Shown here in pieces: positions 1-8,350 of a DNA stretch of 64,000 nt. The position numbers and the translations under genes were made by a program. Positions within the stretch are counted from its first letter, which is position 1. Each line of letters begins with the position of its first letter. The notes below the pieces were generated by a model. That model did not search any database, was not told where the DNA came from, and was given only the letters and a program-made list of their open reading frames with translations. The stretch is from assembly GCA_029975295.1 (NCBI GenBank), contig JARKPK010000082.1, forward strand, positions 18,543-82,542, read 5' to 3'. This DNA is from Thermoguttaceae bacterium. Lineage in GTDB: Bacteria; Planctomycetota; Planctomycetia; Pirellulales; Thermoguttaceae.

Positions 1-1120
1 GCCCGTACTCGGCCAACCGCCCGCTCTCGATCATCAACTGAATCCCCATCGCCGCCAGCGCGCAAAGCGCCAAATACCCGAGGCGAACCGCCAGCACCTT
101 GCGGCCGTAGGCCCAGGTGCGCATTTCGCGCCACAGCACGGGATTGTCCCAAACAGGCCGCGATTTCGACACGACCGCCTCGGTCCCGCCCACCGTCCGT
201 GTCGGTTGTGCCTCCGACAACGAAGCCGATTCCCCCGAGTCCGGAGTTTCGGCGTCGTCGGTTTGGGCTGCCGCTCGGGCGCTCTGCTCGTCGCGCACCA
301 CATGCCAACGGCGAACAAACACCACCGCCGTTGCGTTCAGCGCCGCTGTTGCCGCCAAAGCGAACAGCAGGAACCCCATCGTCGGACCCGCGACCCAATG
401 TGCGCCGCCCGTCAACGCGGCGCCTCCGACGCCGGCCGGAAACGGCTGCATCGCAGCCAGCAGCGCCCGCCACGGGCTCAGCGAGGCGGCGTATTGTTCG
501 ACCGCGGTCCCGAGGCCCAACGCCTGAATCGCCCCCCCGGCGGCCAATTCGCCCAACGCCACCCACACCACCAAACCCAAAAGGGTGACGGCCAGAGCCT
601 GAAAGGTCTTCTCGCGCCAAAGCGCAATGGTCGATCCCAAGCTGCCGCAAACCAGTGCCGTCGCCACGGTCACCAAATACACTCGTCCGATCTGCTCGAA
701 CGACACCCCGCCGAACAACGTGATCAACAGGAACACCGGCAACGAGGCCGCAAGCATTACGCCCACGGAAAGCAAGCTGGCCAGCAGCTTGCCCAGCACC
801 AGCTCGCTATTGGTCAAATGCGTCAGCAGCAGCAGCACGAAGGTGCGGCGGTCTTTTTCGTGGGCCACGGCCCCGGCCGCCGAAAGCGCCGCAATGAACC
901 CCACCAATGCCCATTGCAGCGGAGCAAGGAGCTGGAAGACCAGCGCGCCGAAACGGGCTAAATCGCCCACGTCGCGCACCAGTTGCGTTCCGGTCAACAC
1001 CAACCAAGCGGTCAGCATCAGCACCACGAGCATTCCGGGATAGGCCGCCCGAACCAAATACAGACGCGGCCGTCGCGGCGCTGTGGCCAACTCGCGAGTG
1101 AACAACGGACCGATAATCAC
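1..1120 (-). CDS. ABC-2 type transporter permease (5' part, cut by window edge)
   Basis: The reading frame is open from a GTG at 1120 to the left edge, so about 373 N-terminal residues are visible and the C-terminus lies outside. GAGGAG sits 9 nt before the GTG; an in-frame TTG at 1126 is an alternative. The protein begins with a short cytoplasmic arm (GPLFTRELATAPRR), then several strongly hydrophobic stretches separated by short charged loops, one with HEKDRRTFVLLLLTHLTNSE, the cytosolic loop typical of ABC-2 permeases. After a charged Thr/Ser/Glu-rich linker comes a second block with DNPVLWREMRTWAYGRK, a motif I associate with planctomycete ABC permeases. The substrate is unknown and no ATP-binding partner is in view. 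It would act in the cytoplasmic membrane. Confidence 0.8.
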   Translation of the reverse strand, partial: MIIGPLFTRELATAPRRPRLYLVRAAYPGMLVVLMLTAWLVLTGTQLVRDVGDLARFGALVFQLLAPLQWALVGFIAALSAAGAVAHEKDRRTFVLLLLTHLTNSELVLGKLLASLLSVGVMLAASLPVFLLITLFGGVSFEQIGRVYLVTVATALVCGSLGSTIALWREKTFQALAVTLLGLVVWVALGELAAGGAIQALGLGTAVEQYAASLSPWRALLAAMQPFPAGVGGAALTGGAHWVAGPTMGFLLFALAATAALNATAVVFVRRWHVVRDEQSARAAAQTDDAETPDSGESASLSEAQPTRTVGGTEAVVSKSRPVWDNPVLWREMRTWAYGRKVLAVRLGYLALCALAAMGIQLMIESGRLAEYG

Positions 1121-1678
1121 AACCAATCGCTCCTCGTGCTGAATGCGTTTCGAGATTGCCCGGCTTCCTCGGCGCAACCGTAGGCGGGGCGAGTTCACTG
1201 CGCTGCACCGACCGCGAATCCCAGCGCCGACCATGCGAAGACAATTCTCCCCAGACGCTTCCCCCAGTGTACGCCGATGAGCGGCGGGCGATCAATCGGA
1301 CTTGCCCCGCACCTCGCAGCCGCCCGAACGCGTCCGGAGAGATGATACCCCAGTTCGATGAGCGGAGCATGAGCGCCCGTTTTGCTCATCGCAGGGCGCA
1401 ATGGCCGGCTATCCCTGCCCGCCGCTGCGGCAACGGACGGTTTGTTCGATCCGCATGAGGGCTTCGTTGACGCCATGTGACTGCCTTCTATAATGGCAAG
1501 CTGAGTTGGAGGTTGTGCCGCGCATCGCGGCCGGCGCGGATCGGTTTGCGGCAACGCGTCTTCAAAAGGCCGAGGCCCTGGCGAAAGCGGCGCGTGCGAC
1601 GCGCGGCCGCCCCGAAAGGCCGTTCGCGCCCCGCCGCCGACAACGGTTTGGCACAAAACAATTTAGGGAGAGAGTCTG
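1121..1678. other. Gene-free spacer between divergent permease and trxA
   Basis: I see no convincing gene here. The reading frames that cross it (for example 1195-1656 minus) have Arg/Ala/Pro-rich compositions with no domain. It must hold the promoters of the divergent permease and thioredoxin; a good candidate for the latter is at 1467-1494. Confidence 0.6.
1467..1494 (+). promoter_or_regulatory. Candidate sigma-70-type promoter for trxA
   Basis: A -35 box TTGACG (1467-1472) and a perfect -10 box TATAAT (1489-1494) are separated by 16 nt. Transcription would start near 1501, giving a leader of about 178 nt before the trxA ATG at 1679. This is the best -35/-10 match I found in the window. 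Confidence 0.65.
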
Positions 1679-2005
1679 ATGGGCAAAGCCGTCGAAGTGA
1701 CCGATGCCAATTTTCAATCCGAAGTTCTCCAAGCCGATCAGCCGGTGCTGGTGGACTTCTGGGCCCCGTGGTGCGGCCCGTGTCGCATGCTCACTCCGGT
1801 GATCGAGGAATTGGCCACGGAGAACGCCGGCAAGGCGAAGGTTGTCAAAATGAACATCGACGACAGCCCCACCACGCCGGCACAATACGGCATCAGCAGC
1901 ATTCCCACGCTGATCGTGTTTTCGGGCGGCCAAGTTGTCGACCGCTTCGTCGGCGTACAACCGAAGAACCGCCTGCAAGCCGCCTTGGACGAAGCGGGCA
2001 AGTAG
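1679..2005 (+). CDS. trxA: Thioredoxin
   Basis: A cytosolic disulfide reductase of 108 residues, the standard thioredoxin length. The active site WCGPC is at residues 31-35 (Cys32 and Cys35) and the cis-proline loop SSIPT carries Pro76. The central strand VLVDFWAPWC and the C-terminal GGQVVDRFVGVQPKNRL match the thioredoxin fold throughout. The ATG at 1679 follows AGGGAGAGAG at a normal distance. The gene is followed by an FHA-domain gene 139 nt later on the same strand, possibly co-transcribed. It should be kept reduced by thioredoxin reductase, which is not in this window. Confidence 0.96.
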   Translation: MGKAVEVTDANFQSEVLQADQPVLVDFWAPWCGPCRMLTPVIEELATENAGKAKVVKMNIDDSPTTPAQYGISSIPTLIVFSGGQVVDRFVGVQPKNRLQAALDEAGK

Positions 2006-2144
2006 CCCGCAGTCCACGCAGGGGGCTAGCGGGCGGCCGCACGCTCGCTGTTGGGCCCCACATGGCAAGAGGGGAACGGGGCGAATCGCGGCCGCAGCAG
2101 TCGGCTCGGCTCGCTCCGCCACATCGCAGCGCAGGGGACGGTCT

Positions 2145-2825
2145 ATGGCGCGGGTGACGTTGCGCGTGCTCGATGGGGCCGATCGCGGTCGGGCCTTTGA
2201 AGACCTGCCCACCCCGGTCACAATCGGCCGCGAAGACGGCAACACCGTGCAATTGAACGATGAACGGGTCAGCCGCTTCCACCTGAAGATCCAAGAAGAC
2301 GCCGGCCGCTTGGTTCTGACCGATCTGCAAAGCACCAACGGCACGAAGATCAACGGCGAAAGCGTCCAGATTTGGGTGCTGCGGCCCGGCGACGTGATTC
2401 AACTGGGGCGCAGCATGCTCTTGTTCGGTTCGCGCGAGCAGATTGCCCGGCGGTTGGCCTCGCTGCGCGACGCCGAGCTTTCCTCCGGCATCGCGCTCGA
2501 TGTGGAAGACGCCGGCCCCGAAACCAGCTCGGTTTTGCTCGACGACGAGCTGCGCACGTTCGGCGACGCCGAAACCCGCGCTCGGCTGCACACCTTGCTT
2601 CCGCCCGAGTTGCCCGACGACCTTTCGCCCGCCCAGGCCGCCCAGTTGGCTGAATTGCTCTTGTATTTGCAACTCCGGCTTCGGCAGGTCATTTCGGCAG
2701 CCCGCGCACAACCGAAGAGCGACAAGGTGACGCTCGAAGCCCATCCCTGGCAGGGCATCGTCGATCTGCAAGACCGCTTGGCCCGATACCTGCGAACGGT
2801 TGGCGAACCGAATAACGACTTCTGA
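2145..2825 (+). CDS. FHA-domain protein
   Basis: A 226-residue protein with one forkhead-associated domain in the N-terminal half, which binds phosphothreonine peptides. The conserved core residues are present: GRE at 28-30, RVSRFH at 41-46 and NGT at 65-67. The C-terminal half (about 95-226) is rich in Glu, Leu and Ala and looks helical, with no recognised domain. I chose ATG 2145, preceded by AGGGGA, although the frame is open further upstream, because the FHA strand starts immediately after it (MARVTLRVLDG). FHA proteins usually read out Ser/Thr kinases; a kinase lies about 27 kb away (29220), but no direct link is shown. Confidence 0.87.
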   Translation: MARVTLRVLDGADRGRAFEDLPTPVTIGREDGNTVQLNDERVSRFHLKIQEDAGRLVLTDLQSTNGTKINGESVQIWVLRPGDVIQLGRSMLLFGSREQIARRLASLRDAELSSGIALDVEDAGPETSSVLLDDELRTFGDAETRARLHTLLPPELPDDLSPAQAAQLAELLLYLQLRLRQVISAARAQPKSDKVTLEAHPWQGIVDLQDRLARYLRTVGEPNNDF

Positions 2826-2875
2826 GCTGCGCCGCCGAACAGTGAACGCGGCCGCTGTCGCAACAAGGCCGCCGA

Positions 2876-4210
2876 TCAGATCACTTTCGTGAAGCCCGGC
2901 ATGGCGATCGGGTATTTGCCGTGTTCGTCGGGCACAACCGGCGGCGGCGTATCGAGCGTAAACTGCTCGATTCCCGGCGCCAGTTCCACCGTGCTCGCCA
3001 AGGCCTCGTTCCACGTAATTTCCTTGCCCGACTCGCACGCCATGCGGCCCAAAATGCCCGTCATCGCCGCGTAAGCGCATCGCTCGGCTTCGTTGTACGG
3101 GCGGTCTTCGCGGATGGCCGCAAAGAGCAGATCATGCTCGTGCTGATAGTGATTATGCGGCGGCCCCTGATAGCGCCAAATCACATTCTCCGGCGCGATA
3201 CGATGCCCGCGGTAGATCTTCGGGTCGGTGATGCCCTCGCCCAACACGGCCGCCCCCTTGGTGCCGTGAATCACGTCGCCGAAAAAGCCCCAGCAGTTGG
3301 CCATGTGCCGGCCCTGAGCAAAGAGCCGTGTGCCATCTTCAAAGCTGTACTCGACGGCGTAGTGGTCGAACAATTGATCAGGCTCGGTGCGCTGCTGGCG
3401 TCCGCCCTGGCCTTGGGCCGAAACCGGCCAACCGTTCTTCACCCAGCAGCAGACATCCAAATTATGGATCAGCCAGTCGAGCAAGAAGCTGCCGTTGAGC
3501 CACGTGAAGCACGAGTAGTTGCGGACCTGATGGGCCATCTCCGTAGCGCCGGCCGGTTTGGCCGCAAAACCCACCGGACCATGGCAACGATACGCCCAAC
3601 AGGTGATCACATCGCCGATCAATCCCTGGTGGATTTGCGCGACGGCCTCTTCCAGCGGCCGGTAGTGCCGGCTCATCAAACCGCCGGCGATCTTCAGGTT
3701 CTTCGCCGCGGCCGCCTCGCCCGCCTTCAGCACCCGGCGCACGCCGGGGGCATCGACGCCGAACGACTTCTCCATGAACACATGGCAACCGCGCTGGACG
3801 GCATACTCCAAGTGCATCGGGCGAAAGGCCGGAGGTGTGCAAAGCAGCGCCACGCCGCCGGGGGCGATCGCGTCAATCGCCTTGCGATAGGCGTCGAAGC
3901 CCACGTAGCGGCGGTCTTCCAGGGCCATCTTGTCGGCGTGATTCTTCTCCAGGTTGCCAACGCTGCCCTTGATCCGATTCTCGAAAACGTCGGCCATCGC
4001 CCACAACTTGGTCGGCCCTTTCGTCGAAAGCGCGTTGTGCGCCGCGCCGGTGCCGCGCGAGCCGCAGCCGATCAGTGCCACTTTCAGTTCGTTGTTCTCC
4101 GCGGCAAAGGCCCGGGGAAGCCAGGCCGAGGCCAAGGCCGAACCGGCCGCCAGCCCGCCCGTTGCGCCTAAAAAACGACGACGTGAACCCTGGTTGCTGC
4201 GTTCGGTCAT
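2876..4210 (-). CDS. Gfo/Idh/MocA family oxidoreductase with Tat signal
   Basis: A 444-residue NAD(P)-dependent oxidoreductase predicted to be exported folded. It begins with a twin-arginine signal, SRRRFLG at 9-15, then a hydrophobic stretch ending near AFA-A at about 37. The Rossmann fingerprint GCGSRGTG is at 48-55 and the family EK pair (FMEKS) at about 148-149. The C-terminal half is the alpha/beta substrate domain. Tat-exported Gfo/Idh/MocA enzymes are greatly expanded in planctomycetes and are usually thought to act on sugars or their derivatives; the substrate here cannot be read from sequence. It converges with the FHA gene (50-nt spacer). Confidence 0.93.
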   Translation of the reverse strand: MTERSNQGSRRRFLGATGGLAAGSALASAWLPRAFAAENNELKVALIGCGSRGTGAAHNALSTKGPTKLWAMADVFENRIKGSVGNLEKNHADKMALEDRRYVGFDAYRKAIDAIAPGGVALLCTPPAFRPMHLEYAVQRGCHVFMEKSFGVDAPGVRRVLKAGEAAAAKNLKIAGGLMSRHYRPLEEAVAQIHQGLIGDVITCWAYRCHGPVGFAAKPAGATEMAHQVRNYSCFTWLNGSFLLDWLIHNLDVCCWVKNGWPVSAQGQGGRQQRTEPDQLFDHYAVEYSFEDGTRLFAQGRHMANCWGFFGDVIHGTKGAAVLGEGITDPKIYRGHRIAPENVIWRYQGPPHNHYQHEHDLLFAAIREDRPYNEAERCAYAAMTGILGRMACESGKEITWNEALASTVELAPGIEQFTLDTPPPVVPDEHGKYPIAMPGFTKVI

Positions 4211-4333
4211 GATTCAACTCTCCGAAGAATGCGTGCGTGCTGCGCACGCGGAATGCGGGGCAATGGCAGGGGCGACGGGAAAGCCTTGGTCAAGTCCAAA
4301 CGCGTCTGAACTTCCCGATCGCATCACTGCCGC

Positions 4334-4362
4334 ATCGTAATCCACCGCTTTTCGGGAGTCAA
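4334..4362 (-). promoter_or_regulatory. Candidate promoter for the Gfo oxidoreductase
   Basis: On the minus strand a -35 TTGACT (4362-4357) and a -10 TACGAT (4339-4334) are separated by exactly 17 nt. Transcription would start near 4326, leaving a leader of roughly 115 nt before the ATG at 4210. Confidence 0.55.
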
Positions 4363-4409
4363 TCAAACGCTCGATTTCGCAGCAACCCGAGAATCGCCCA
4401 GCCGCGCCA

Positions 4410-5309
4410 TCAACCGCGACGGCGGCGATGCCAATACCACGTCCCGCCGAACAACGCCGACGCCAACAGCGCCCACGCGCTCGGCTCGGGCACAGGATTG
4501 ACGATCACGTCGTCAAGCACCAGTTCGGTCGTCACCATCTTGCCGAACGGCGTCAAATCCACATGTCCCCAGTTGTAGAACTCGATGTCGATCGGCAGCA
4601 GCGGGTTCAGCGGCGTCATGAGGAACTCATACCGAGTCGAGGCGCCGAAAACGCCCACCGTCGAGTCGGGCACGGCGAAATACTGGATCGGGTCGCCCGC
4701 CAACACGTTCGTAACCCGCAGCCCGAAGATCCCCTCTATACCGGGCATCGGATTCAACGCCGCGTCTTCGCCCGAAACCCAGAAGCTCAACAGGTAGGCC
4801 GGAGCCGGAGCAAGGTGGGTCGGCACAGACTGCCTCAGCACGACCGGCGCGCCGTGGATCGGCGTGAACGTCGGCGAACCGGGAAAGACCACTTCACGCG
4901 ATGGCAAGAATGTCGGCGGCATATCGACAAACGCGCCGCCATTGCCGAAGTACAGGGCGGCCTCTCCATGAGGCAACGTGTCGGACTGAACCAAGCCCGA
5001 CGGCGGCACCGTACCATCGGCGCCCCAAAGCGCGTAGTTCGCCGGCGGGCCGAACGACGTCCACCCGGTCGGCACCGCGAACGGCATCGAGGTTGTGCCT
5101 GTCGCCCAGAACAAGAACGGTGGGCCCGGCGGCGGCGCGCCGATCTCGAAACTGCCGTTGGCCACCAGGTTGCCTACGTGCGAACCGAGCATTGGGCCGG
5201 CCGGCAACAATGTCATCGCTCCCAATGCCGGCCACGCCGCACTGAGCAAAACCGTCAGCATGGCAACCGACATCACTCCGCCTTTCACTCCCAACTTGCG
5301 CAACTTCAT
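4410..5309 (-). CDS. PEP-CTERM sorting-domain surface protein
   Basis: A 299-residue secreted protein of unknown function. An N-terminal signal peptide (basic MKLRKLGVKGG, then a hydrophobic segment ending near WPALGA, about residue 31) is followed by a beta-rich ectodomain containing NGSFE, a pattern seen in carbohydrate-binding-like PEP-CTERM proteins. The C-terminus has the sorting signal: VPEPS, a hydrophobic segment (AWALLASALFGGTWYW) and a basic tail HRRRRG. Such tails are processed by exosortase (EpsH/XrtA family) and the proteins are linked to extracellular polysaccharide. No exosortase is in the window. The start is firm: an ideal AGGAGGT precedes the ATG at 5309. Confidence 0.9.
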   Translation of the reverse strand: MKLRKLGVKGGVMSVAMLTVLLSAAWPALGAMTLLPAGPMLGSHVGNLVANGSFEIGAPPPGPPFLFWATGTTSMPFAVPTGWTSFGPPANYALWGADGTVPPSGLVQSDTLPHGEAALYFGNGGAFVDMPPTFLPSREVVFPGSPTFTPIHGAPVVLRQSVPTHLAPAPAYLLSFWVSGEDAALNPMPGIEGIFGLRVTNVLAGDPIQYFAVPDSTVGVFGASTRYEFLMTPLNPLLPIDIEFYNWGHVDLTPFGKMVTTELVLDDVIVNPVPEPSAWALLASALFGGTWYWHRRRRG

Positions 5310-6005
5310 CGGAGCACCTCCTGAGGATCAAGAACGTTGGTCGCCGCAGAACGATCAAATCCGGGTCGGCGTCGAGAAGCCGTCCGCAAGCCGCGGCGAC
5401 GAAGAGCGAACGGAAAACGTCTCGACACCCGGAAAGCGGGAACGCAAACGCTTTCTGAAGAAAACGCCTCGTTGCAATTCGCTAAGGGTGAATCACGCTT
5501 TTCGTTCGACCAAACCCGTCCCGACAAGAAAATACGCCCGCCGCAAATCAAAACGGTGGGCGACGCAGGCGGATCGCGCCTACAGCTTTGGGCGGCAAAT
5601 TGCCCGGCGCTAATTCGGCCCAGCGCCAGGCACGCCACGATGACAAGCCTGCTCTTGGGGCACTGCCCCAAGTCAGTCTAAAAAATCCTACAGCCGGGCC
5701 CATGAGCGTCAATTCCCACTGACACAAACGTAATAATGCCGTTTTCCCGTTGTCTTGCTCGAGCCACAGGTGGGGTTGCTCCAACAGACTATTGGGACAA
5801 CAAGTTGCGTTCGCTCGCGCCGCCCGACTGAAGGAGGCAAAACGGGCCCGGACGGACCAAATGGACACTTTGGACGACGACAATCTCCAAGGATTCCGCC
5901 GCTTCCAGCATCGCGTTTAGGCCTGCGAATGGGAGTCGGGGCGCGCGTTTCCGCGGCCGCTTTTGCTCTTGGCTTGATCCCCGTCTCCGCGGTATCTTCC
6001 CCGCT
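5310..6005. other. Gene-free spacer between divergent PEP-CTERM gene and GT9 gene
   Basis: No supported gene in 696 nt. It contains a perfect 8-bp hairpin (CTTGGGGC, loop ACT) at 5654-5672, next to an A-run at 5679-5684 on its right side; in neither direction does a T-run follow the stem, so it is not a normal intrinsic terminator. A candidate promoter for the downstream glycosyltransferase is at 5969-5998. Confidence 0.5.
5969..5998 (+). promoter_or_regulatory. Candidate promoter giving a leaderless GT9 transcript
   Basis: TTGGCT (5969-5974) and TATCTT (5993-5998) are spaced 18 nt apart. The -10 box ends 7 nt before the GTG start codon at 6006, so the transcript would begin at or next to the start codon. 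No Shine-Dalgarno sequence is visible before this GTG, which fits leaderless translation. Both boxes are imperfect matches. Confidence 0.35.
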
Positions 6006-7058
6006 GTGAACATCGTGGTTTTCTTGCCTAATTGGCTCGGCGATTTGGTGATGGCGACGCCGGCGCTTCGCGCGTTGCGCCGTTTGTACGGGTGCCGCGC
6101 GCAGATCATCGGCGTGGTTCGCCCCCATCTGCACGAAGTGCTTGCCGGAACCGACTTTCTCGACGAGCAGCGCCCGTTCGATCCCCGCTCGCCCGACCGC
6201 GAGCAGCGCCGCTGGGCGCTGCTTCGTTGGATGCGCGGGCGGCAGTTCGACCTCTGCCTATTGCTGACCCACTCGTTCGACACCGCCCTGATGGCCCGAT
6301 TAGGCGGGGCGGCAGTCCGTGTCGGATACGCGCGCAATGCGCGCGGCTGGCTGCTCAGCCAAAAGCTCACCCCGCAGCGATCGGGCGGCCGAATCGTGCC
6401 GGAACCGAACGTGCAAACCTACTTGGCCTTGGCCGAGGCAATCGGCTGTCCGCCCGAGCCGCCGAAGTTGGAATTGCGGCTCACTCCCGAGGAGAGCGCC
6501 CTGGGCGACCGCGCGTGGCAATCGCTCGATTTGCGCGGCGACGGGCGCGTTGTGGCGTTGAACAACAGCGGAGCGTACGGGGCGGCCAAACGCTGGCCCG
6601 GCGAGCACTGCTCGACGCTGGCCCGGCGAATCGCCGACGAACTCGACTACGACGTGCTGGTCATCTGCGGACCGGCCGAACGCGAGGCGGCCCGACAGAT
6701 CGCCGAAAGCGCCGGGCATCGCCGCGTGAAATCGCTCGATTCGCTGCCGCCGAGCATTGGGCTGACCAAGGCCTGCCTGGAACGATGCCGTTTGACCATC
6801 TCCACCGATAGCGGCCCGCGCCACGTGGCCGCCGCCTTCGGCCGACCGGTTATCACGCTGCTCGGCCCGACGCTGCCGATTTGGATTGAAAACCCACTGG
6901 TTCGCAGCGTCGATCTGCGCGTGCCGCTCGATTGTTTGGGCTGCGGACGTCGGACCTGCCCGCTGGGTCATCATCGCTGCATGCGCGAACTGACGCCCGA
7001 ACTGGTGTTTCAACACACGGCCGACGTGCTCCGCCGCGAAGCCGCCCGCGCCGCCTGA
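6006..7058 (+). CDS. Glycosyltransferase family 9 (heptosyltransferase II-like)
   Basis: A 350-residue GT-B enzyme related to lipopolysaccharide heptosyltransferase II. The N-terminus NIVVFLPNWLGDLVMATPALRAL is the family's acceptor-domain signature. In the C-terminal domain the nucleotide-sugar motif STDSGPRHVAAAFGRPVITLLGPT is intact, followed by a Cys/His-rich tail (CLGCGRRTCPLGHHRCM) that often ends this family. It should transfer a heptose or related sugar from a nucleotide donor to a lipid A-type core at the cytoplasmic face of the inner membrane. Starts at GTG with no visible ribosome-binding site. The GT4 gene follows 31 nt later, so the two likely form one operon for envelope glycan assembly. 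Confidence 0.9.
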   Translation: MNIVVFLPNWLGDLVMATPALRALRRLYGCRAQIIGVVRPHLHEVLAGTDFLDEQRPFDPRSPDREQRRWALLRWMRGRQFDLCLLLTHSFDTALMARLGGAAVRVGYARNARGWLLSQKLTPQRSGGRIVPEPNVQTYLALAEAIGCPPEPPKLELRLTPEESALGDRAWQSLDLRGDGRVVALNNSGAYGAAKRWPGEHCSTLARRIADELDYDVLVICGPAEREAARQIAESAGHRRVKSLDSLPPSIGLTKACLERCRLTISTDSGPRHVAAAFGRPVITLLGPTLPIWIENPLVRSVDLRVPLDCLGCGRRTCPLGHHRCMRELTPELVFQHTADVLRREAARAA

Positions 7059-7089
7059 CCCGCTTCCCGTCCTTTGCCGGAGTCTGACG

Positions 7090-8244
7090 ATGCGTATCGG
7101 CGTGGCGATCGCCCAATTCGACCCGCAACGCGGCGGCGCCGAGTATTGGACATTCCGCCATGTGAAACAATTGCTCGCCGACGGGCATGAGGTTCACGTG
7201 GCCGCTCTCGGATTTGCCGAAGGGCATGGCCTGCCGATCACGGCCCACCGCATCGCGGCCGGCGTTTCGCCCTTGGCCCGCGCCGCAGCCGCCGAACGAA
7301 TCCTCCGTCCCCTGCAACTCGACGTTGTCCACGACATGGGCCTGGGCTGGTTCGGACGGGTGTTCCAATCGGAAGACGGCTCGCGGGCCGCACAATGGGA
7401 GTGCAATCTGAAGCTGCTGCCGCCGGCTCTGCGGCCGATCAAGCGACTGCTGATGCGATGGCTTCCGCGCTACGTCGGACAACGCCGTTTGATGGCCCGG
7501 CAGTACTCCGACCCGCAGCGATTGATCATCGCCATCTCGCAGATGTGCGCCGACGACTACCGGCGGCGGCACGGTGTGGCCGACGAGAGGGTTCGGGTGG
7601 TGTATCATGGGGTCGAGACCGATCGCTACTCCCCCGACCGCGCCGCCGCGTTGCGCCCGGCGGCGCGCCGCGCGCTGCAATTGCGCGACGATCAACTGGC
7701 CGTGTTGTTCGTGGGTCACGACTTCCGCCGTAAGGGACTGGCCACGGCCGCCGGCGCGGTCGAACGACTCGCCGCCAGCGGAACCGACGCGCGATTGTTG
7801 GTCGTCGGCGGCAATCATCGCGGGCAACGCCTGCCGCTGCGCGCCGGCAAGGCCGGTTTGCTCGTGCCCCTGGGGCCGCAAAGCGATCCGCTGCCCTACT
7901 ACGCCGCGGCCGACGTGTTCGCCCTCCCCTCATACTACGATCCCTTCGGGCTGGTCGTGCTGGAAGCGGCGGCGTGCGGCTTGCCGGTGGTCACCACCCG
8001 CAGCACCGGGGCGAGCGAACTGCTCCGCGACGGCCGCGAAGGCTTTCTCCTCGAGGATCCCGGCGACGCGGCCGCCTTGGCCCAACGGCTGGCGCTGCTG
8101 ACCGACCCGCAACGCCGCGCTGCCATGGGCGAGGCCGCACGGCGCACCGCAGCGATGTTCGGCGTCGATCGCAACTACCGCGAAACGCTGGCTGTTTACG
8201 CCGAGACGATCGAGCGTCGAGAAGCGCCGTTGCGGGCGGCCTGA
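7090..8244 (+). CDS. Glycosyltransferase family 4 (WaaG-like)
   Basis: A 384-residue GT-B retaining glycosyltransferase. The N-terminal domain carries GGAEYWTFRHVKQLLADGHEVHV, the usual GT4 opening, and the C-terminal domain the donor-binding motif with the two glutamates of the E-x7-E pattern: DPFGLVVLEAAACGLPVV followed by TGASELLRDG. The middle has VVYHGVETDRYSP, the linker motif typical of WaaG and related enzymes. It probably acts on lipopolysaccharide core or another envelope glycan together with the GT9 enzyme just upstream. It converges with the tadC gene (spacer of 106 nt that holds a GC palindrome CGGCAGCGCTGCCG at 8271-8284). Confidence 0.92.
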   Translation: MRIGVAIAQFDPQRGGAEYWTFRHVKQLLADGHEVHVAALGFAEGHGLPITAHRIAAGVSPLARAAAAERILRPLQLDVVHDMGLGWFGRVFQSEDGSRAAQWECNLKLLPPALRPIKRLLMRWLPRYVGQRRLMARQYSDPQRLIIAISQMCADDYRRRHGVADERVRVVYHGVETDRYSPDRAAALRPAARRALQLRDDQLAVLFVGHDFRRKGLATAAGAVERLAASGTDARLLVVGGNHRGQRLPLRAGKAGLLVPLGPQSDPLPYYAAADVFALPSYYDPFGLVVLEAAACGLPVVTTRSTGASELLRDGREGFLLEDPGDAAALAQRLALLTDPQRRAAMGEAARRTAAMFGVDRNYRETLAVYAETIERREAPLRAA

Positions 8245-8350
8245 AAACGCCGGAAGAATCGGCGAGACGGAGCGGCAGCGCTGCCGACGCCGGAAGCCGG
8301 CCCGTTGAGCCTGCCGCGGTTGTTGCGACGGTTGAAGTCGTTCCGCGTGT

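Noticed and set aside
1195..1656. A 153-codon minus-strand frame upstream of trxA
   Set aside because: No domain, no ribosome-binding site, and it covers the best promoter in the window.
5654..5672. Perfect 8-bp hairpin with a nearby A/T run as a terminator
   Set aside because: The T-run is upstream of the stem on the strand where it would be T, so it does not have intrinsic-terminator order.
8271..8284. GC palindrome between GT4 and tadC as a bidirectional terminator
   Set aside because: A 14-bp palindrome without a loop or T-run; could be chance in this composition.
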